Positions 6,802 through 16,234 are shown, numbered from the stretch's first letter. The stretch: DNA of 37,416 nucleotides from an uncultured bacterium (GCA_913009415.1 CAJVYM010000011.1:1-37416); one strand, 5' to 3'. Notes: a model not told the origin generated them from the sequence alone. Made by a program: numbers and translations.

Positions 6802-9116
6802 GGCGATTCTTCGAGTTCATCGCCGATCACCCCTATGTGACGATCGGAGTAATCCTCATTATCACAGTCGGGTTCGCTTCCTTCGTCCCACGCTTGCACA
6901 CCGACACAAATTTTAAGAACTACATGGACAAGAATGACCCAACGGTGAAGGCGATGGATCGCGCCGAGAACCGCTATGGTTCGCAAGACCTGTTCATGAT
7001 CGCAGTGGAGAACGATAGCGGGATCTTCAACAGCGAAACGCTGACCAAGATATCCCAGATGCAAGCGGAGTTTGAGAATATCACTGGCGTCGATGAAGTG
7101 ACCGGTCCGCTGAACGCGCAGGTGATCACCGGAACGGAGAAGACGCTTAACGTTGGGCCAGCAGCGGCGAATGATGAGGTCCCGAGCACCGCGAAGGCGA
7201 TGGACGCCTACCGCGTGCGGGTGATGGCGAGCAACACCGTGCGCGGCTACATCGTCGCCTCCGACGGAAAAGCGGCTGTGATCTCAATCAAGCTGAAGCT
7301 CAACGCGAACGATGTAACAGTGGCAAAACAGGTGGTGGCGATTGTCGACAAGTACAACACCGCCCCTGACAAGATTTACATCACAGGGCTGCCGTACATG
7401 AACCTGGAGTTGACCCAGTCGATGGGTAAGGATCTCAAGATCCTTCTTCCTCTCGTCATCCTTGTGATCATTGCTGTCCTCTACTTCAGCTTCTGGAGCC
7501 TGCGGGGGGTGATTCTTCCGCTCCTGGTGGTGAGCCTATCGACGGTGTGGACGCTGGGACTGATGGCGATGTTCAATGTTCCGATCACGATCATTTCATT
7601 CATCCTGCCGGTGATTCTGATGGCGATCGGAATTGCCTACTGCATCCACGTGTTAAATAAGTACTACGAGGAGATCGCCGCCGGGGCCGACAGGCGCACG
7701 GCGGTCATCGAGACGGGGCTGCATATGGTCTCGCCGGTCTCGATGGCGGGACTAACTACGGTTGCTGGGTTCCTCTCGCTCCTAAACTCGTTCCTCATCC
7801 CGCAGCGGCAGTTCGGTGTGTTCACCGGGTTGGGGGTATTGGCCGCCATGCTCCTGTCTCTGATACTTATTCCCGCCCTGCTTGCGACCTTAAAGGTGCC
7901 AAAGAAGAAGATTCACGGGAACAGCAATGGGGCATTGACCCGCATCCTCTCCGGATTTGAACGGATGATCATCCGCCATCGAGGAGTAGTGATCATCGCT
8001 TCCGTGGTTGTGTTTGGCGTATTCCTCGCGGGACTTCCGCTGTTGCGGATCGATACCTCGGAAAAAGCATTCCTGGGGACGAATAGCCGGGTCGTGCAGG
8101 GGATGGATGTCATGGATCGTCACTTCTCCGGAAGCGAGCAGGTGATGATCGATATCGATACTGGCCATCGTGATGGACTGAAGGATCCCGCGGTCTTGAA
8201 TAAAATTGTCGCACTGCAGAAGTTCCTTGAGAGCAAGGGAGTGAAGAAAACGATCTCCATCGCTGACATGGTGGCTGAGATGAACCAGAAATTCCATGCC
8301 GACGATCCCGCCTACTATGTAATCCCACAGGATCGAAAGCTTGTATCGCAGCTTCTCCTCCTGTTCACGTTCCAGGGAGGAGACCTGGGGAATATGGCCC
8401 TCGGCGACTTCTCCGCCGGGGAGGTGATGGGGCTCTACTCGTCTGCTGGAAGCTCGCAGCAGGTGAAACTGGCGCACGAGGTGCAGGGCTACCTCGATAC
8501 GCATTTCACCGGGGCGATACACGCGCAGATGGTTGGCCAGACGCAGGTTTCATCGAGGATGTTCTCACGCATCGCCATGAGCCAGATCACGAGCCTGGGT
8601 ACCTCGATCCTCGCTGCCGGATTGATCGTCGCCTTGCTTCTGGGATCGGTGATCGCCGCGTTGGTCAGCCTCATCCCGATCGCGTTTACGGTTGCCATCA
8701 ACTTTGGCGTGATGGCCTACTCCGGGACTCCGCTTGACATGTCCACGCTGATGATCTCATCGATAGCGATTGGAATTGGAATCGACTACGCAATTCACTT
8801 TATCTCGCGCTTTCGGCGAGAAATGCAGTCTGGGGAGAGCGCGGAGAGCGCCCTGCAGACGACGATTCAGACCACTGGACGCGGCATTGTCTACAACGCG
8901 CTCGCCCTGGCGGTTGGCTTTGCTGTCCTTCTCTTCTCCTCGTTCAAGGGGATGAGAAGCTTTGGCCTGTTGATCGCGATGACGATGGTGATCAGTGCGC
9001 TGTCTGCGTTCACGATCATTCCGGCGATTCTCGTGACATGGAAGCCGCGGTTCCTCACAAGATCCACAAGGGGAAGACGCAAGACGAAACAGGCGGATAT
9101 CAATCGGAAAGCCTGA
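6798..9116 (+). CDS. RND-superfamily exporter (HAE3/MMPL type)
   Basis: The product is 772 aa, arranged as two halves, each with one helix, a periplasmic loop and a block of five helices. First half: helix at about 12-30, periplasmic loop 31-210, helices 212-370. Second half: helix at about 397-415, loop 416-600, helices 605-760. The second half keeps the GIGIDYAIHF motif with Asp663, while the first half has GIAYCIHV with Ala280 at the equivalent place. HAE3 members move hydrophobic or lipid-like molecules using proton flow. Start by ATGA overlap with the preceding gene. The LolA-like gene downstream suggests that lipids or lipoproteins are handled. Confidence 0.92.
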   Translation: MRRFFEFIADHPYVTIGVILIITVGFASFVPRLHTDTNFKNYMDKNDPTVKAMDRAENRYGSQDLFMIAVENDSGIFNSETLTKISQMQAEFENITGVDEVTGPLNAQVITGTEKTLNVGPAAANDEVPSTAKAMDAYRVRVMASNTVRGYIVASDGKAAVISIKLKLNANDVTVAKQVVAIVDKYNTAPDKIYITGLPYMNLELTQSMGKDLKILLPLVILVIIAVLYFSFWSLRGVILPLLVVSLSTVWTLGLMAMFNVPITIISFILPVILMAIGIAYCIHVLNKYYEEIAAGADRRTAVIETGLHMVSPVSMAGLTTVAGFLSLLNSFLIPQRQFGVFTGLGVLAAMLLSLILIPALLATLKVPKKKIHGNSNGALTRILSGFERMIIRHRGVVIIASVVVFGVFLAGLPLLRIDTSEKAFLGTNSRVVQGMDVMDRHFSGSEQVMIDIDTGHRDGLKDPAVLNKIVALQKFLESKGVKKTISIADMVAEMNQKFHADDPAYYVIPQDRKLVSQLLLLFTFQGGDLGNMALGDFSAGEVMGLYSSAGSSQQVKLAHEVQGYLDTHFTGAIHAQMVGQTQVSSRMFSRIAMSQITSLGTSILAAGLIVALLLGSVIAALVSLIPIAFTVAINFGVMAYSGTPLDMSTLMISSIAIGIGIDYAIHFISRFRREMQSGESAESALQTTIQTTGRGIVYNALALAVGFAVLLFSSFKGMRSFGLLIAMTMVISALSAFTIIPAILVTWKPRFLTRSTRGRRKTKQADINRKA

Positions 9117-9199
9117 ACGGAGTTGGATATCGAGGTGTAGTAAGACTACAAGAAGTTAGAAACAAAACGACGGATACACAGTTATTGAGGAGGATGTAG

Positions 9200-10045
9200 A
9201 TGAAACGGAAAACCATATGGACAGGCTGTGTTGCACTTGTTACCGGGTTGGTTGTAATTGGCGCTTTTGGGGCGATGGCCGCTGGACTCACCGGGGATGA
9301 GATCCTGCAAAAGGTAGATGCTGTAGCCTCTTCGATCTCCGAGGGGAGCCTGATATCGGTCGTGCAGTTCGAAAACGTATATGCCGATGGGACGAGTGCG
9401 TCCAACGTGTTCGCAGGCATAGGTAAGAAAGACAAGGGTAAGCCGGAGGAATCGCTGATCTATTTCAAAGAACCAGCAGACGTTGCCGGGACGATCTTCC
9501 TCTCCGTCAAGCCGCAAGGAAAGGACGCACGCATGTGGCTGTATCTCCCCGCGCTTGGGATGACCAAGGAGATCGTCGCCAAACAGCAGAAGCAGAGCTT
9601 CGCTGGGAGCACTTTCTCTTACAAGGATATGGGCAATAGGAGCTACGCCGACAAGTACTCGGCGAAGCTCGTGGGCGAAGAGACTTTAACAATCGGGGAT
9701 GAGCAGAGGGTATGCTACGTGCTAGACTTAACAGCCAGGCCGGGCGCGGACGCAGATGCTCCGACGAGCAAGGCATGGGTGGACAAGGAGAGTTTCCTTA
9801 TGCTGAAGAGCGAGGACTTCAACGCGTCCGGAAAGATGGAACGAACGATGGACGTCCTCTCCCTAACGAAATTCGAGGGGCATCTCCTCGCGGGCAAGAT
9901 GCTCGCTACTAATGTCGTTGACAAGAGCTCGACGACGATTACGTTTATCAAGAGGCAGCGCCCGAAGAACGAAATCCCGGATTCTGTGTTCAATCCGGAG
10001 AATCTGGCGATGTTTGATCCAGCCACTTACGACCTGCAGAACTGA
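9200..10045 (+). CDS. LolA-like outer-membrane lipoprotein-sorting protein
   Basis: The product is 281 aa with a ribosome binding site GAGGAGG. A signal peptide covers about residues 1-28 (hydrophobic 9-27, ending AMAA). The mature part is beta-rich and matches the LolA-like family found next to RND exporters: LTGDEILQKVDA, then repeated strands with KDARMWLYLPALG, FAGSTFSYKDMG and the C-terminal RQRPKNEIPDSVFNPENL. This family is thought to carry lipid or lipoprotein cargo across the periplasm with the exporter. The gap from the RND gene is 83 bases with no strong promoter seen, and a terminator follows, so it is probably the last gene of the operon. Confidence 0.88.
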   Translation: MKRKTIWTGCVALVTGLVVIGAFGAMAAGLTGDEILQKVDAVASSISEGSLISVVQFENVYADGTSASNVFAGIGKKDKGKPEESLIYFKEPADVAGTIFLSVKPQGKDARMWLYLPALGMTKEIVAKQQKQSFAGSTFSYKDMGNRSYADKYSAKLVGEETLTIGDEQRVCYVLDLTARPGADADAPTSKAWVDKESFLMLKSEDFNASGKMERTMDVLSLTKFEGHLLAGKMLATNVVDKSSTTITFIKRQRPKNEIPDSVFNPENLAMFDPATYDLQN

Positions 10046-10053
10046 TCACTGCC

Positions 10054-10083
10054 TGGGCCTTTGGGTTCACGCCCAAAGGCCCA
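10054..10083 (+). terminator. Stem-loop terminator after the RND operon
   Basis: TGGGCCTTTGGG pairs perfectly with CCCAAAGGCCCA (12 bp) around a TTCACG loop. The tail (TCATTTAT) is only moderately T-rich. Confidence 0.78.
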
Positions 10084-10600
10084 TCATTTATGACAAAGCG
10101 CAGCTTAGGTGGTACAATATGAGCTCTTGGCGTTTCTAGAACGAGTTACGAGTGATGCGAAAGATACAAAGGCGGCCTCTCGCAAAACCGTGAAACAGAG
10201 ATGCGTAATGAGAGAGCAAGAGCATTCTCTCGCAGAGACGCAGAGAACAGCAGAAACATGGTGATGGGCAGTGGGTGAAGAGTGATGAGACAGAGTGAGT
10301 GAATCTTGTGCTTTGAGCTAATTGCTAAAGGGTGAGAGCTGAGATCGCGGCTTGAGAGAGCGATAGCGAACGGGCGTGAGGAAGAGATCTTATTCCACGC
10401 AAAGACGCAAAGGATGCCAAGGGAAGCAACACCCTGCGCAAGATCCAGTAATGTGTGATAAGTTGTGAGATGGGACAAATTGGACCCATGCTTCAAGCTA
10501 ACCGGTGATTGCTGAAAGCTATGTTAAGCAAACGGGCGTGAGAAAAGCTTATGGCTCTTGCAGGAGTACATGAAACGATAGTAGAAAGAGAGTATGTATT
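10084..10600. other. Gene-free stretch with family C repeats
   Basis: No supported gene on either strand. The sequence is purine-rich on the plus strand and patchily repetitive, with AGCGAACGGGCGTGAG at 10366-10381, a degenerate copy at 10526-10541 and several GTGATG(A/G)G/GAGTGATG runs. Confidence 0.55.
10353..10388 (-). repeat. Repeat family C, partial copy
   Basis: GAGAGAGCGATAGCGAACGG followed by GCGTGAGGAAG is the reverse complement of the 32896-32940 element core. A shorter copy lies at 10526-10550. Confidence 0.5.
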
Positions 10601-11329
10601 ATGAATAGAGTATCAGTAGTTGTACCAGCGCGAAACGAGGAGGATCTGCTTCCTCGCTGTCTATTCGCCCTACGCCAGCAGACGCATGAGAATTTCGAGA
10701 TAATCGTTGTTGATTCAGCATCCACCGATAACACACAACAGGTAGCACGATCTTTCGGAGCACGCGTGATCCGCCTGGAAGAGCCGGGTGTTGGGCGTGC
10801 GCGGCAGGCTGGTTTTGACGGCGCAACAGGAGACATCATCGTCTCCACCGACGCAGACGCCATCTGTAAACCTGATTGGTTGCAGCGCATCGTTGCTCCG
10901 TTCGCCGATCAGGCCGTCGTCGGAACGTTTGGCACGATCAAACTCACTGGACAGCCGATCTGGACTCGTCTCGGACATGCCCTCTTTTCAGGGTTTCAAG
11001 CGGCGAATCTGCGCGTTGGGCATCCGTTGTTCTGCGGGCCTAACTTTGCGGTAAGAAAGAACGCATTTCGCGATGTCGATGGGTTTAGAGTTGAAGGTGA
11101 ATACCCAGACGAAGCCGAGGATGTGCGGCTCGCTCAGAAGCTCAAGAAGCGAGGGAAAATATTGTTCCTGCCACACAACAAGGTTATCGTCTCTTCGCGT
11201 CGCCTGGACAAGGGACAAGGGCTTCGCTACACCGGCCACCACGCAGGCGTTTACCTCAAGGTGTGTTGGCTTGGAAGCGTCAAACGAGGGAAGTCTCGAC
11301 AGTTGCGCCTTGATCAAAGGCCTCGCTAG
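10601..11329 (+). CDS. Family 2 glycosyltransferase
   Basis: The product is 242 aa. The GT-A fold is clear: VSVVVPARNEEDLLPRCL (residues 4-21), IIVVDSASTDNT (34-45), GVGRARQAGFDGATGDIIVSTDADA with the metal/nucleotide-binding Asp-Ala-Asp, and an acceptor-side motif GPNFAVRKNAF followed by PDEAEDVRLAQKLKKRG. No transmembrane segment follows, so it is a short cytoplasmic or peripheral enzyme moving a sugar from a nucleotide donor to an unknown acceptor. It stands alone between repeat-rich spacers, and no terminator is obvious downstream. Confidence 0.9.
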   Translation: MNRVSVVVPARNEEDLLPRCLFALRQQTHENFEIIVVDSASTDNTQQVARSFGARVIRLEEPGVGRARQAGFDGATGDIIVSTDADAICKPDWLQRIVAPFADQAVVGTFGTIKLTGQPIWTRLGHALFSGFQAANLRVGHPLFCGPNFAVRKNAFRDVDGFRVEGEYPDEAEDVRLAQKLKKRGKILFLPHNKVIVSSRRLDKGQGLRYTGHHAGVYLKVCWLGSVKRGKSRQLRLDQRPR

Positions 11330-11492
11330 CCAAGCGTTTGCTTCTCGCGAGGGTCTATTCGTCTTAAGATGCTAAGCCGACCGTAACACCGCCGCGACCA
11401 TTCTCTAGTCTACCGGACTTCAAGAGCTTCCCTTCATCGTGCGTGAGAAAAGTGGTAGCATTATTAAGACAGAAGTGGGAAAGGAGGTGCCC

Positions 11493-11807
11493 ATGCTTGA
11501 CCTAGCAAGAAGGGCTGTTCTAACCGGAGTTGGGCTTGGCCTGATCGCCAAGGATAAGATTGATGAGGCCGTCCAGAGGATTCGCGAAGAGAATAACCTC
11601 ACAGAAGAGGAGAGCAGGAGGCTTGCAAGGGAGTTACTCGATCAGTCGGACGAGGCGCGTAAGAACCTGAACGCTCTGATTGAGAAAACAACTAAGAGAC
11701 TCCTTGCGCACATGGATATCCCATCACAAAAGGACTTGGCCGATCTGAAGAAGCGCGTGGAGAAACTGGAGGAGTCTATAAACAAGGATAGAAACAGCGT
11801 TTCATGA
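11493..11807 (+). CDS. Phasin-like coiled-coil protein
   Basis: The product is 104 aa. The start is the ATG after AAGGAGGTG (11481-11489); a longer frame from 11439 lacks a site. LDLARRAVLTGVGLGLIAKDKI at the N terminus is an amphipathic helix typical of small phasin-like proteins, followed by ENNLTEEESRRLARELLDQS and a C-terminal coiled coil (DLADLKKRVEKLEESI). Such proteins often precede UbiB/ABC1 kinases. Here the stop overlaps the UbiB-like start by ATGA, so the two are coupled. The role is unknown; granule or membrane surface binding is the family guess. Confidence 0.82.
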   Translation: MLDLARRAVLTGVGLGLIAKDKIDEAVQRIREENNLTEEESRRLARELLDQSDEARKNLNALIEKTTKRLLAHMDIPSQKDLADLKKRVEKLEESINKDRNSVS

Positions 11808-13495
11808 CAAGCAAGCTTTGGTTACCCAGGCACACGTACCGCTACGTGAGTCGCTATCTGGAGATCGCCCACGTGCTGGCGAAGTATGGGTTTAGCGACC
11901 TCGTCGGGGCGATCCGCTTGGATCGGTATCTGCCGTTCAAGAAGAAGCGCGTTCGCGAGGGGAAGGACTCAAGGCTCGCCTCCCTGTCTCGTTGGGAACG
12001 AGTGCGTTTGGCTCTCGAAGAGCTTGGTCCTACATTCATAAAGTTCGGACAGATCATGAGCAATCGGCCGGATCTGATGCCGGAAGACTTGATCCTGGAA
12101 TTAAAGAAACTGCAGGAGTCCGTTCCTGCGTTTCCCGGCGAGATAGCCAAGCAACTCGTCGAGCAGGAACTCAATATGCCGATCGACTCGCTATTCTCCG
12201 ATTTCTCCATCGCGCCAATCGCAGCCGCGTCGATCTCGCAGGTGCACAAGGCTACTCTTCCCTCCGGGGAGAGCGTGGCTGTGAAGGTGCAACGCCCAAA
12301 CATAGAGCAGGTAATCAAAACCGATCTAGAGATAATGTTCCACCTCGCCTCGCTCGCCGAGAGGCATATCGAGGGGATAGAGACGCTTGATCCGGTCGCC
12401 ATGGTGAGGGAATTTGAGCGGTCGATCACCCAGGAACTCGATTTTACTATTGAGGCCTCCCACATCGAGACGTTCTCGCGCAAGTTCTCGGGGGATGAGA
12501 CGGTCTACGTGCCGCGTGTCTACGTGGACTACACGACAAAGCGCGTCCTGACGATGGAGTTTATCGATGGAATCAGGCCTTCCGATCGCGAAACGCTCGT
12601 TCAGGCTGGGCTCGACCCGAAGGTGATCGCCGCCCGCGGAGCGGACAGCATCCTTAAGCAGGTATTCGAGCACGGCTTCTTTCACGCCGATCCTCATCCC
12701 GGGAACATGCGCATTCTCAAAGGAAATGTCATCTGTTTCCTCGACTTTGGCATGATGGGATTCCTCCTTCCGCGGGACAGGAAGCACCTTGGCGACATCC
12801 TGATCGGTCTTGCCAACCAAGACGCGCCGAGAATCACGCGAACACTCACGCATATGTCGCGCGGCAGACGCCCGGAGAACCCCGAGCAGCTCGAATACGA
12901 GGTCTATGCCTTGCTTGAACGCTATTCGTATCGCTCGCTGAAGGAGATAGACCTGCTCGACAGCTTAAACGAGCTCGTCTCACTCGTCACTGCTCACAAG
13001 CTATACATAACTGCCGATTTCTACCTGCTGGCGAAGGCGTTGATGATCATCGAGGGCGTCGGAAGGGACCTGGACCCGGATTTCGATTTCGTAGCGCACG
13101 CGACGCCATTCGCCAAGAGGTTGATCAAGGAGCGGCTAAGCCTTCCCGATTTGGCCAAAGACGTCTATCTCTCCCTGACCGACCTTGCCCTGTTGCTGCG
13201 CGACCTCCCTGCCGACACGCGCGATCTCATAGATCAGGCAAAACAGGGGAAGTTAAAGGTCGTGTTTGAGCACAAGGGGCTAGAGCCGATGCTCAAGACG
13301 CACGAGCAGATCAGCAACCGCATCTCGTTTTCCATCGTGCTGTCGGCATTGATCATCGGCTCCGCGCTCATCATGCGCGCGGACATCCCTCCCAAGGTCT
13401 ACGGAATCCCGATCATCGGTGCCCTCGGCTTCCTAGCCGCTGGGCTGATGGGTTTTTGGCTCCTTGTCTCGATACTGAGCCACGGGAAGATGTGA
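11804..13495 (+). CDS. UbiB/ABC1/AarF-family atypical kinase
   Basis: The product is 563 aa, the full family length. It carries the signature KxGQ motif (KFGQ, 80-83), the alanine-rich nucleotide loop AAAS (140-143), the lysine VAVKVQRP (K161), the catalytic HADPHPGN (294-301) and the metal-binding FLDFGMMG (about 312-319). Two hydrophobic helices near the C terminus (about 505-522 and 530-553) anchor it in the membrane. UbiB-type proteins bind ATP and support lipid or quinone metabolism through poorly understood ATPase activity. No quinone genes are nearby, so the isoprenoid-lipid link is only a family inference. Confidence 0.93.
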   Translation: MTSKLWLPRHTYRYVSRYLEIAHVLAKYGFSDLVGAIRLDRYLPFKKKRVREGKDSRLASLSRWERVRLALEELGPTFIKFGQIMSNRPDLMPEDLILELKKLQESVPAFPGEIAKQLVEQELNMPIDSLFSDFSIAPIAAASISQVHKATLPSGESVAVKVQRPNIEQVIKTDLEIMFHLASLAERHIEGIETLDPVAMVREFERSITQELDFTIEASHIETFSRKFSGDETVYVPRVYVDYTTKRVLTMEFIDGIRPSDRETLVQAGLDPKVIAARGADSILKQVFEHGFFHADPHPGNMRILKGNVICFLDFGMMGFLLPRDRKHLGDILIGLANQDAPRITRTLTHMSRGRRPENPEQLEYEVYALLERYSYRSLKEIDLLDSLNELVSLVTAHKLYITADFYLLAKALMIIEGVGRDLDPDFDFVAHATPFAKRLIKERLSLPDLAKDVYLSLTDLALLLRDLPADTRDLIDQAKQGKLKVVFEHKGLEPMLKTHEQISNRISFSIVLSALIIGSALIMRADIPPKVYGIPIIGALGFLAAGLMGFWLLVSILSHGKM

Positions 13496-13550
13496 TGGCC
13501 CAGATACGTAGCAAGCTTGTCCCTGAGGGGAGAGCTCCAGGAGGCTCAGT

Positions 13551-14501
13551 ATGAGAAGCGAATTGGATAGTGTAAAGATCGGATTGGCACTGGCTTCGGG
13601 AGGAGCACGTGGATCAGCCCATACCGGTGTACTGAGGGTTCTTGAAGCGGAGGGGATTTCCGTCTCTGCTGTAACCGGTTCAAGCATTGGAGCGATGGTC
13701 GGTGGTGTCTATGCAGCTGGAATTCCGGTGAAGCGGATCGAACAGGAATGGCTGAACACGAACCTTCCGAAGGTAGTGCGAAGCTTCCTTCCCACCTTTC
13801 CCCGCGCCGGACTGAGTTCCGGCGAAGAGCTGCGCAAGTACCTGCGGGAGTTGATTGGCGATGCACGGATCGAGGAACTTCAAATCCCATTTGCGGCGGT
13901 AGGGTGTGACATCGATACGGGTGAAGCGGTGATCCTCGATCACGGGTCACTCGTCGACGCCATACGCGCTTCCGCCTCGATCCCCGGCATATTCCATCCG
14001 GTGCGCTGGGAAGGACATCTGTTGGTCGACGGAGGATTGGTGGAACCATTGCCCGTGCGACTATGCAGAGACTATGACGTAGACATCGTCATCGGAGTTG
14101 ACATCGTTCCTGCTCCGTATCCCACTACTGCCGATCGGCGTAGCCTGTGGGATCGTTTGGGACAAGGCCTCAAGGAGAGAGCAACGAGTCAAACATGGAT
14201 TCCAGGCAGTCTGACTGAACTGCTTGATGATGTATTCAAGGAACAAGCAGGAGAAGAAAAACCGCTACCTGGCGTGTACAACGTGATCAACCAAGCGGTA
14301 GCCATCTTCCAGCAGGAGATCCTGCATCTTAAACTCACCCTGTGGCCCGCCGATTTGATCATTCATCCGGATCTTCCTCGCGGGCTTAACTACATGCGGG
14401 CAGCGGAAGGGATCCATGCGGGAGAAGAGGCGATGCAACAGGCACTCCCTGCACTTCGTACGTTGATTGAAGAGAAAGCGACGCAGAAAGCTGCGAAATA
14501 G
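13551..14501 (+). CDS. Patatin-like phospholipase (RssA/YchK type)
   Basis: The product is 316 aa. It has the oxyanion loop GGARG (17-21), the nucleophile elbow GSSIG (43-47, Ser45) and the catalytic DGG (160-162, Asp160), so the Ser-Asp dyad is complete. RssA-type patatins are bacterial serine hydrolases acting on acyl lipids. The C-terminal 120 residues extend beyond the catalytic core. The ribosome binding site is CAGGAGG. It lies 55 bases after the UbiB-like gene and may share its transcript. Confidence 0.92.
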   Translation: MRSELDSVKIGLALASGGARGSAHTGVLRVLEAEGISVSAVTGSSIGAMVGGVYAAGIPVKRIEQEWLNTNLPKVVRSFLPTFPRAGLSSGEELRKYLRELIGDARIEELQIPFAAVGCDIDTGEAVILDHGSLVDAIRASASIPGIFHPVRWEGHLLVDGGLVEPLPVRLCRDYDVDIVIGVDIVPAPYPTTADRRSLWDRLGQGLKERATSQTWIPGSLTELLDDVFKEQAGEEKPLPGVYNVINQAVAIFQQEILHLKLTLWPADLIIHPDLPRGLNYMRAAEGIHAGEEAMQQALPALRTLIEEKATQKAAK

Positions 14502-14526
14502 GCGCCCCTCAACGTGCAAGTGCTCG

Positions 14527-14555
14527 TTGCATTGATCCTTCCTTGCTCTTAGAAT
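14527..14555 (+). promoter_or_regulatory. Candidate promoter of the frr-atp operon
   Basis: TTGCAT (14527-14532) and TAGAAT (14550-14555) are separated by 17 bases, 25 bases before the frr start. The -35 is weak and the -10 good. Confidence 0.5.
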
Positions 14556-14579
14556 CTGATTATGTGAGGTGTCTTGCAA

Positions 14580-15137
14580 ATGCCAGAACAAGTCAAGAAA
14601 GAGATGAACAACCATATGGAGCAGACGGTCGAAGTGCTGAAGTCCGCGCTTTCCAAGATACAGACCGGGCGCGCCAATCCGGCGATGATCGAGGACGTCA
14701 GGATCGACTATTACGGGACCGCTACGCCGCTGAAGCAGATGGCGACAATCGCCGCTCCGGACGCGAACCTCCTTGTCGTTCAGCCCTACGATAAGACGCA
14801 GATCGGAGCGGTGGAGAAGGCGATCCTCGCCGCCGATCTTGGACTCAATCCGGCAAACGATGGCAAGGTCGTGCGCATAAAGGTTCCAAAGCTCACCGAG
14901 GAAAGACGCGCGGAGTTGACGAAGATCATCAAGGCCAGAGGAGAAGAGGCCAAGGTTGCCCTGCGCAATGTCCGCCGCGATGCCAACGACAAGCTTGAGA
15001 AGATGAAGGACGACGGAGACATCTCGGAGGATGACTATCATCGCTACCGCGACAAGACCGACGAGGCCGTGCGCGACTACGCGAAGAAGGTCGATGATCT
15101 AATTGCTGAAAAGGACAAGCAGCTACAGGTCATCTAG
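14580..15137 (+). CDS. frr: Ribosome recycling factor
   Basis: The product is 185 aa, exactly the usual length, when the ATG at 14580 is used; GAGGTG lies eight bases upstream, whereas the alternative TTG at 14574 would be only two bases away. Conserved elements include LSKIQTGRANPAMIEDVRID (the long helix of domain I), YGTATPLKQMATI, the hinge and VRIKVPKLTEERRAEL. With EF-G it splits the ribosome after termination. It is unusual to find frr directly ahead of the ATP synthase genes rather than beside tsf and pyrH; the 15-base gap to the next gene suggests one transcript. Confidence 0.96.
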   Translation: MPEQVKKEMNNHMEQTVEVLKSALSKIQTGRANPAMIEDVRIDYYGTATPLKQMATIAAPDANLLVVQPYDKTQIGAVEKAILAADLGLNPANDGKVVRIKVPKLTEERRAELTKIIKARGEEAKVALRNVRRDANDKLEKMKDDGDISEDDYHRYRDKTDEAVRDYAKKVDDLIAEKDKQLQVI

Positions 15138-15152
15138 ATCTGCACAATTGAC

Positions 15153-15551
15153 ATGAATAAAGGGAAGAAGCTCGATTTCATCAGCCTATTTCGGTTGCCA
15201 AGTTACCTTCTCGTCACTTCCGTAGCCGGGATCGTGCTCGGTTCTCTCGGACTTGGGATGGCGGCTGTTGGACTCCTCATCGGGGTGACTCTCTACGTCG
15301 CAAACTTGTTTTTCCTGTATGAGGGAGGCAAATCACTGCTCGGTGCGGAATCACGCCGCAACGGAAGAATGACTGCAACGATGGCGAGCATTGGGCGGAT
15401 GTTCTTTCTCTCGGTCGCATTGGCGTTCGTACTGCGCATTGGCGTTGTGCCCTTCTTCGCCGCTTGTGGCGGGGTATTGGTCGGGCAGGTAAACTTGCAT
15501 CTAATGCTTCTCGTGGAAGGGAGGATTGAGAGAAGATGTTCGGGCCTCTAG
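15153..15551 (+). CDS. AtpI-like ATP synthase accessory membrane protein
   Basis: The product is 132 aa with four hydrophobic segments (about residues 19-35, 37-55, 80-98 and 100-120). Its position immediately before atpB with a 16-base overlap is that of the AtpI/ATP synthase I protein, which assists c-ring assembly and possibly ion handling. Sequence similarity in this family is low, so the call rests on size, topology and context. Confidence 0.72.
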   Translation: MNKGKKLDFISLFRLPSYLLVTSVAGIVLGSLGLGMAAVGLLIGVTLYVANLFFLYEGGKSLLGAESRRNGRMTATMASIGRMFFLSVALAFVLRIGVVPFFAACGGVLVGQVNLHLMLLVEGRIERRCSGL

Positions 15552-16234
15552 GCAAGAAACTCATAGCGCACGTATCGATCGGAGGCTTCCCCATAAGCTT
15601 CGACCTCATCACGATCATCATGAGCTGGATTGTGATCGCTTTGCTGGTGATCTTCGCTCTCATACTCAGGCGAAGCCTGCGCCAAGAAGTGGATGAGAAG
15701 CCGAATCGAGTGCAGGCGTTGCTCGATGCCTTGATCGACCTCATCAAGAGCCAGTTGACATCAAGCTTCTCCTCGGACCGGCTAGCACGGGAGCTCTTCC
15801 CATTCATCGCCACTCTATTCATGTTTATTCTGGCGAGCAACTTGATATCCGTCATCCCTTACTTCGAGTCACCGACGAAGGATCTGAATGTCACATTCAG
15901 TTTTGGTCTGCTCGTCTTCTTCATGTCGCAGTTCTTTGCCATGCGGAGAAAGGGAGTGGGCAAGTACTTTAAGGGATTCATCGAGCCATACCCGTTCATG
16001 CTCCCGTTGAACATCGTTGGGGAGCTGGCCAGGCCACTCTCGCACTCGTTTCGTCTGTTCGGGAACATGTTTGGTGGGGCGATCATGCTTTCGATTGTGT
16101 ATATATTCCCGTTCACATCGTGGGTTATTCCCATCGGCCTCAATTTCTTCTATGGCCTGTTTGTGGGAACGATTCAGGCGTTTGTGTTCAGCCTTCTTGC
16201 CGTAGCTTATATCAATGTAGCCGTAGAGACCTAG
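15536..16234 (+). CDS. atpB: F-type ATP synthase subunit a
   Basis: The product is 232 aa with five to six membrane helices. It contains the essential arginine facing the c-ring in LSHSFRLFGNMFGG (Arg173), the PTKDLN motif (113-118) and the last helix GTIQAFVFSLLAVAYI (211-226) with the conserved Gln214. This subunit provides the two half-channels for the coupling ion. It starts inside the AtpI-like gene and is followed by a ribosome binding site AAAGGAGGAG for atpE. Confidence 0.96.
   Translation: MFGPLGKKLIAHVSIGGFPISFDLITIIMSWIVIALLVIFALILRRSLRQEVDEKPNRVQALLDALIDLIKSQLTSSFSSDRLARELFPFIATLFMFILASNLISVIPYFESPTKDLNVTFSFGLLVFFMSQFFAMRRKGVGKYFKGFIEPYPFMLPLNIVGELARPLSHSFRLFGNMFGGAIMLSIVYIFPFTSWVIPIGLNFFYGLFVGTIQAFVFSLLAVAYINVAVET

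Noticed and set aside
10146-10496. Minus-strand open frame of 116 codons
   Set aside because: It covers repeat-rich, purine-biased spacer, and its composition (long runs of Ser, Leu and His) is not protein-like.
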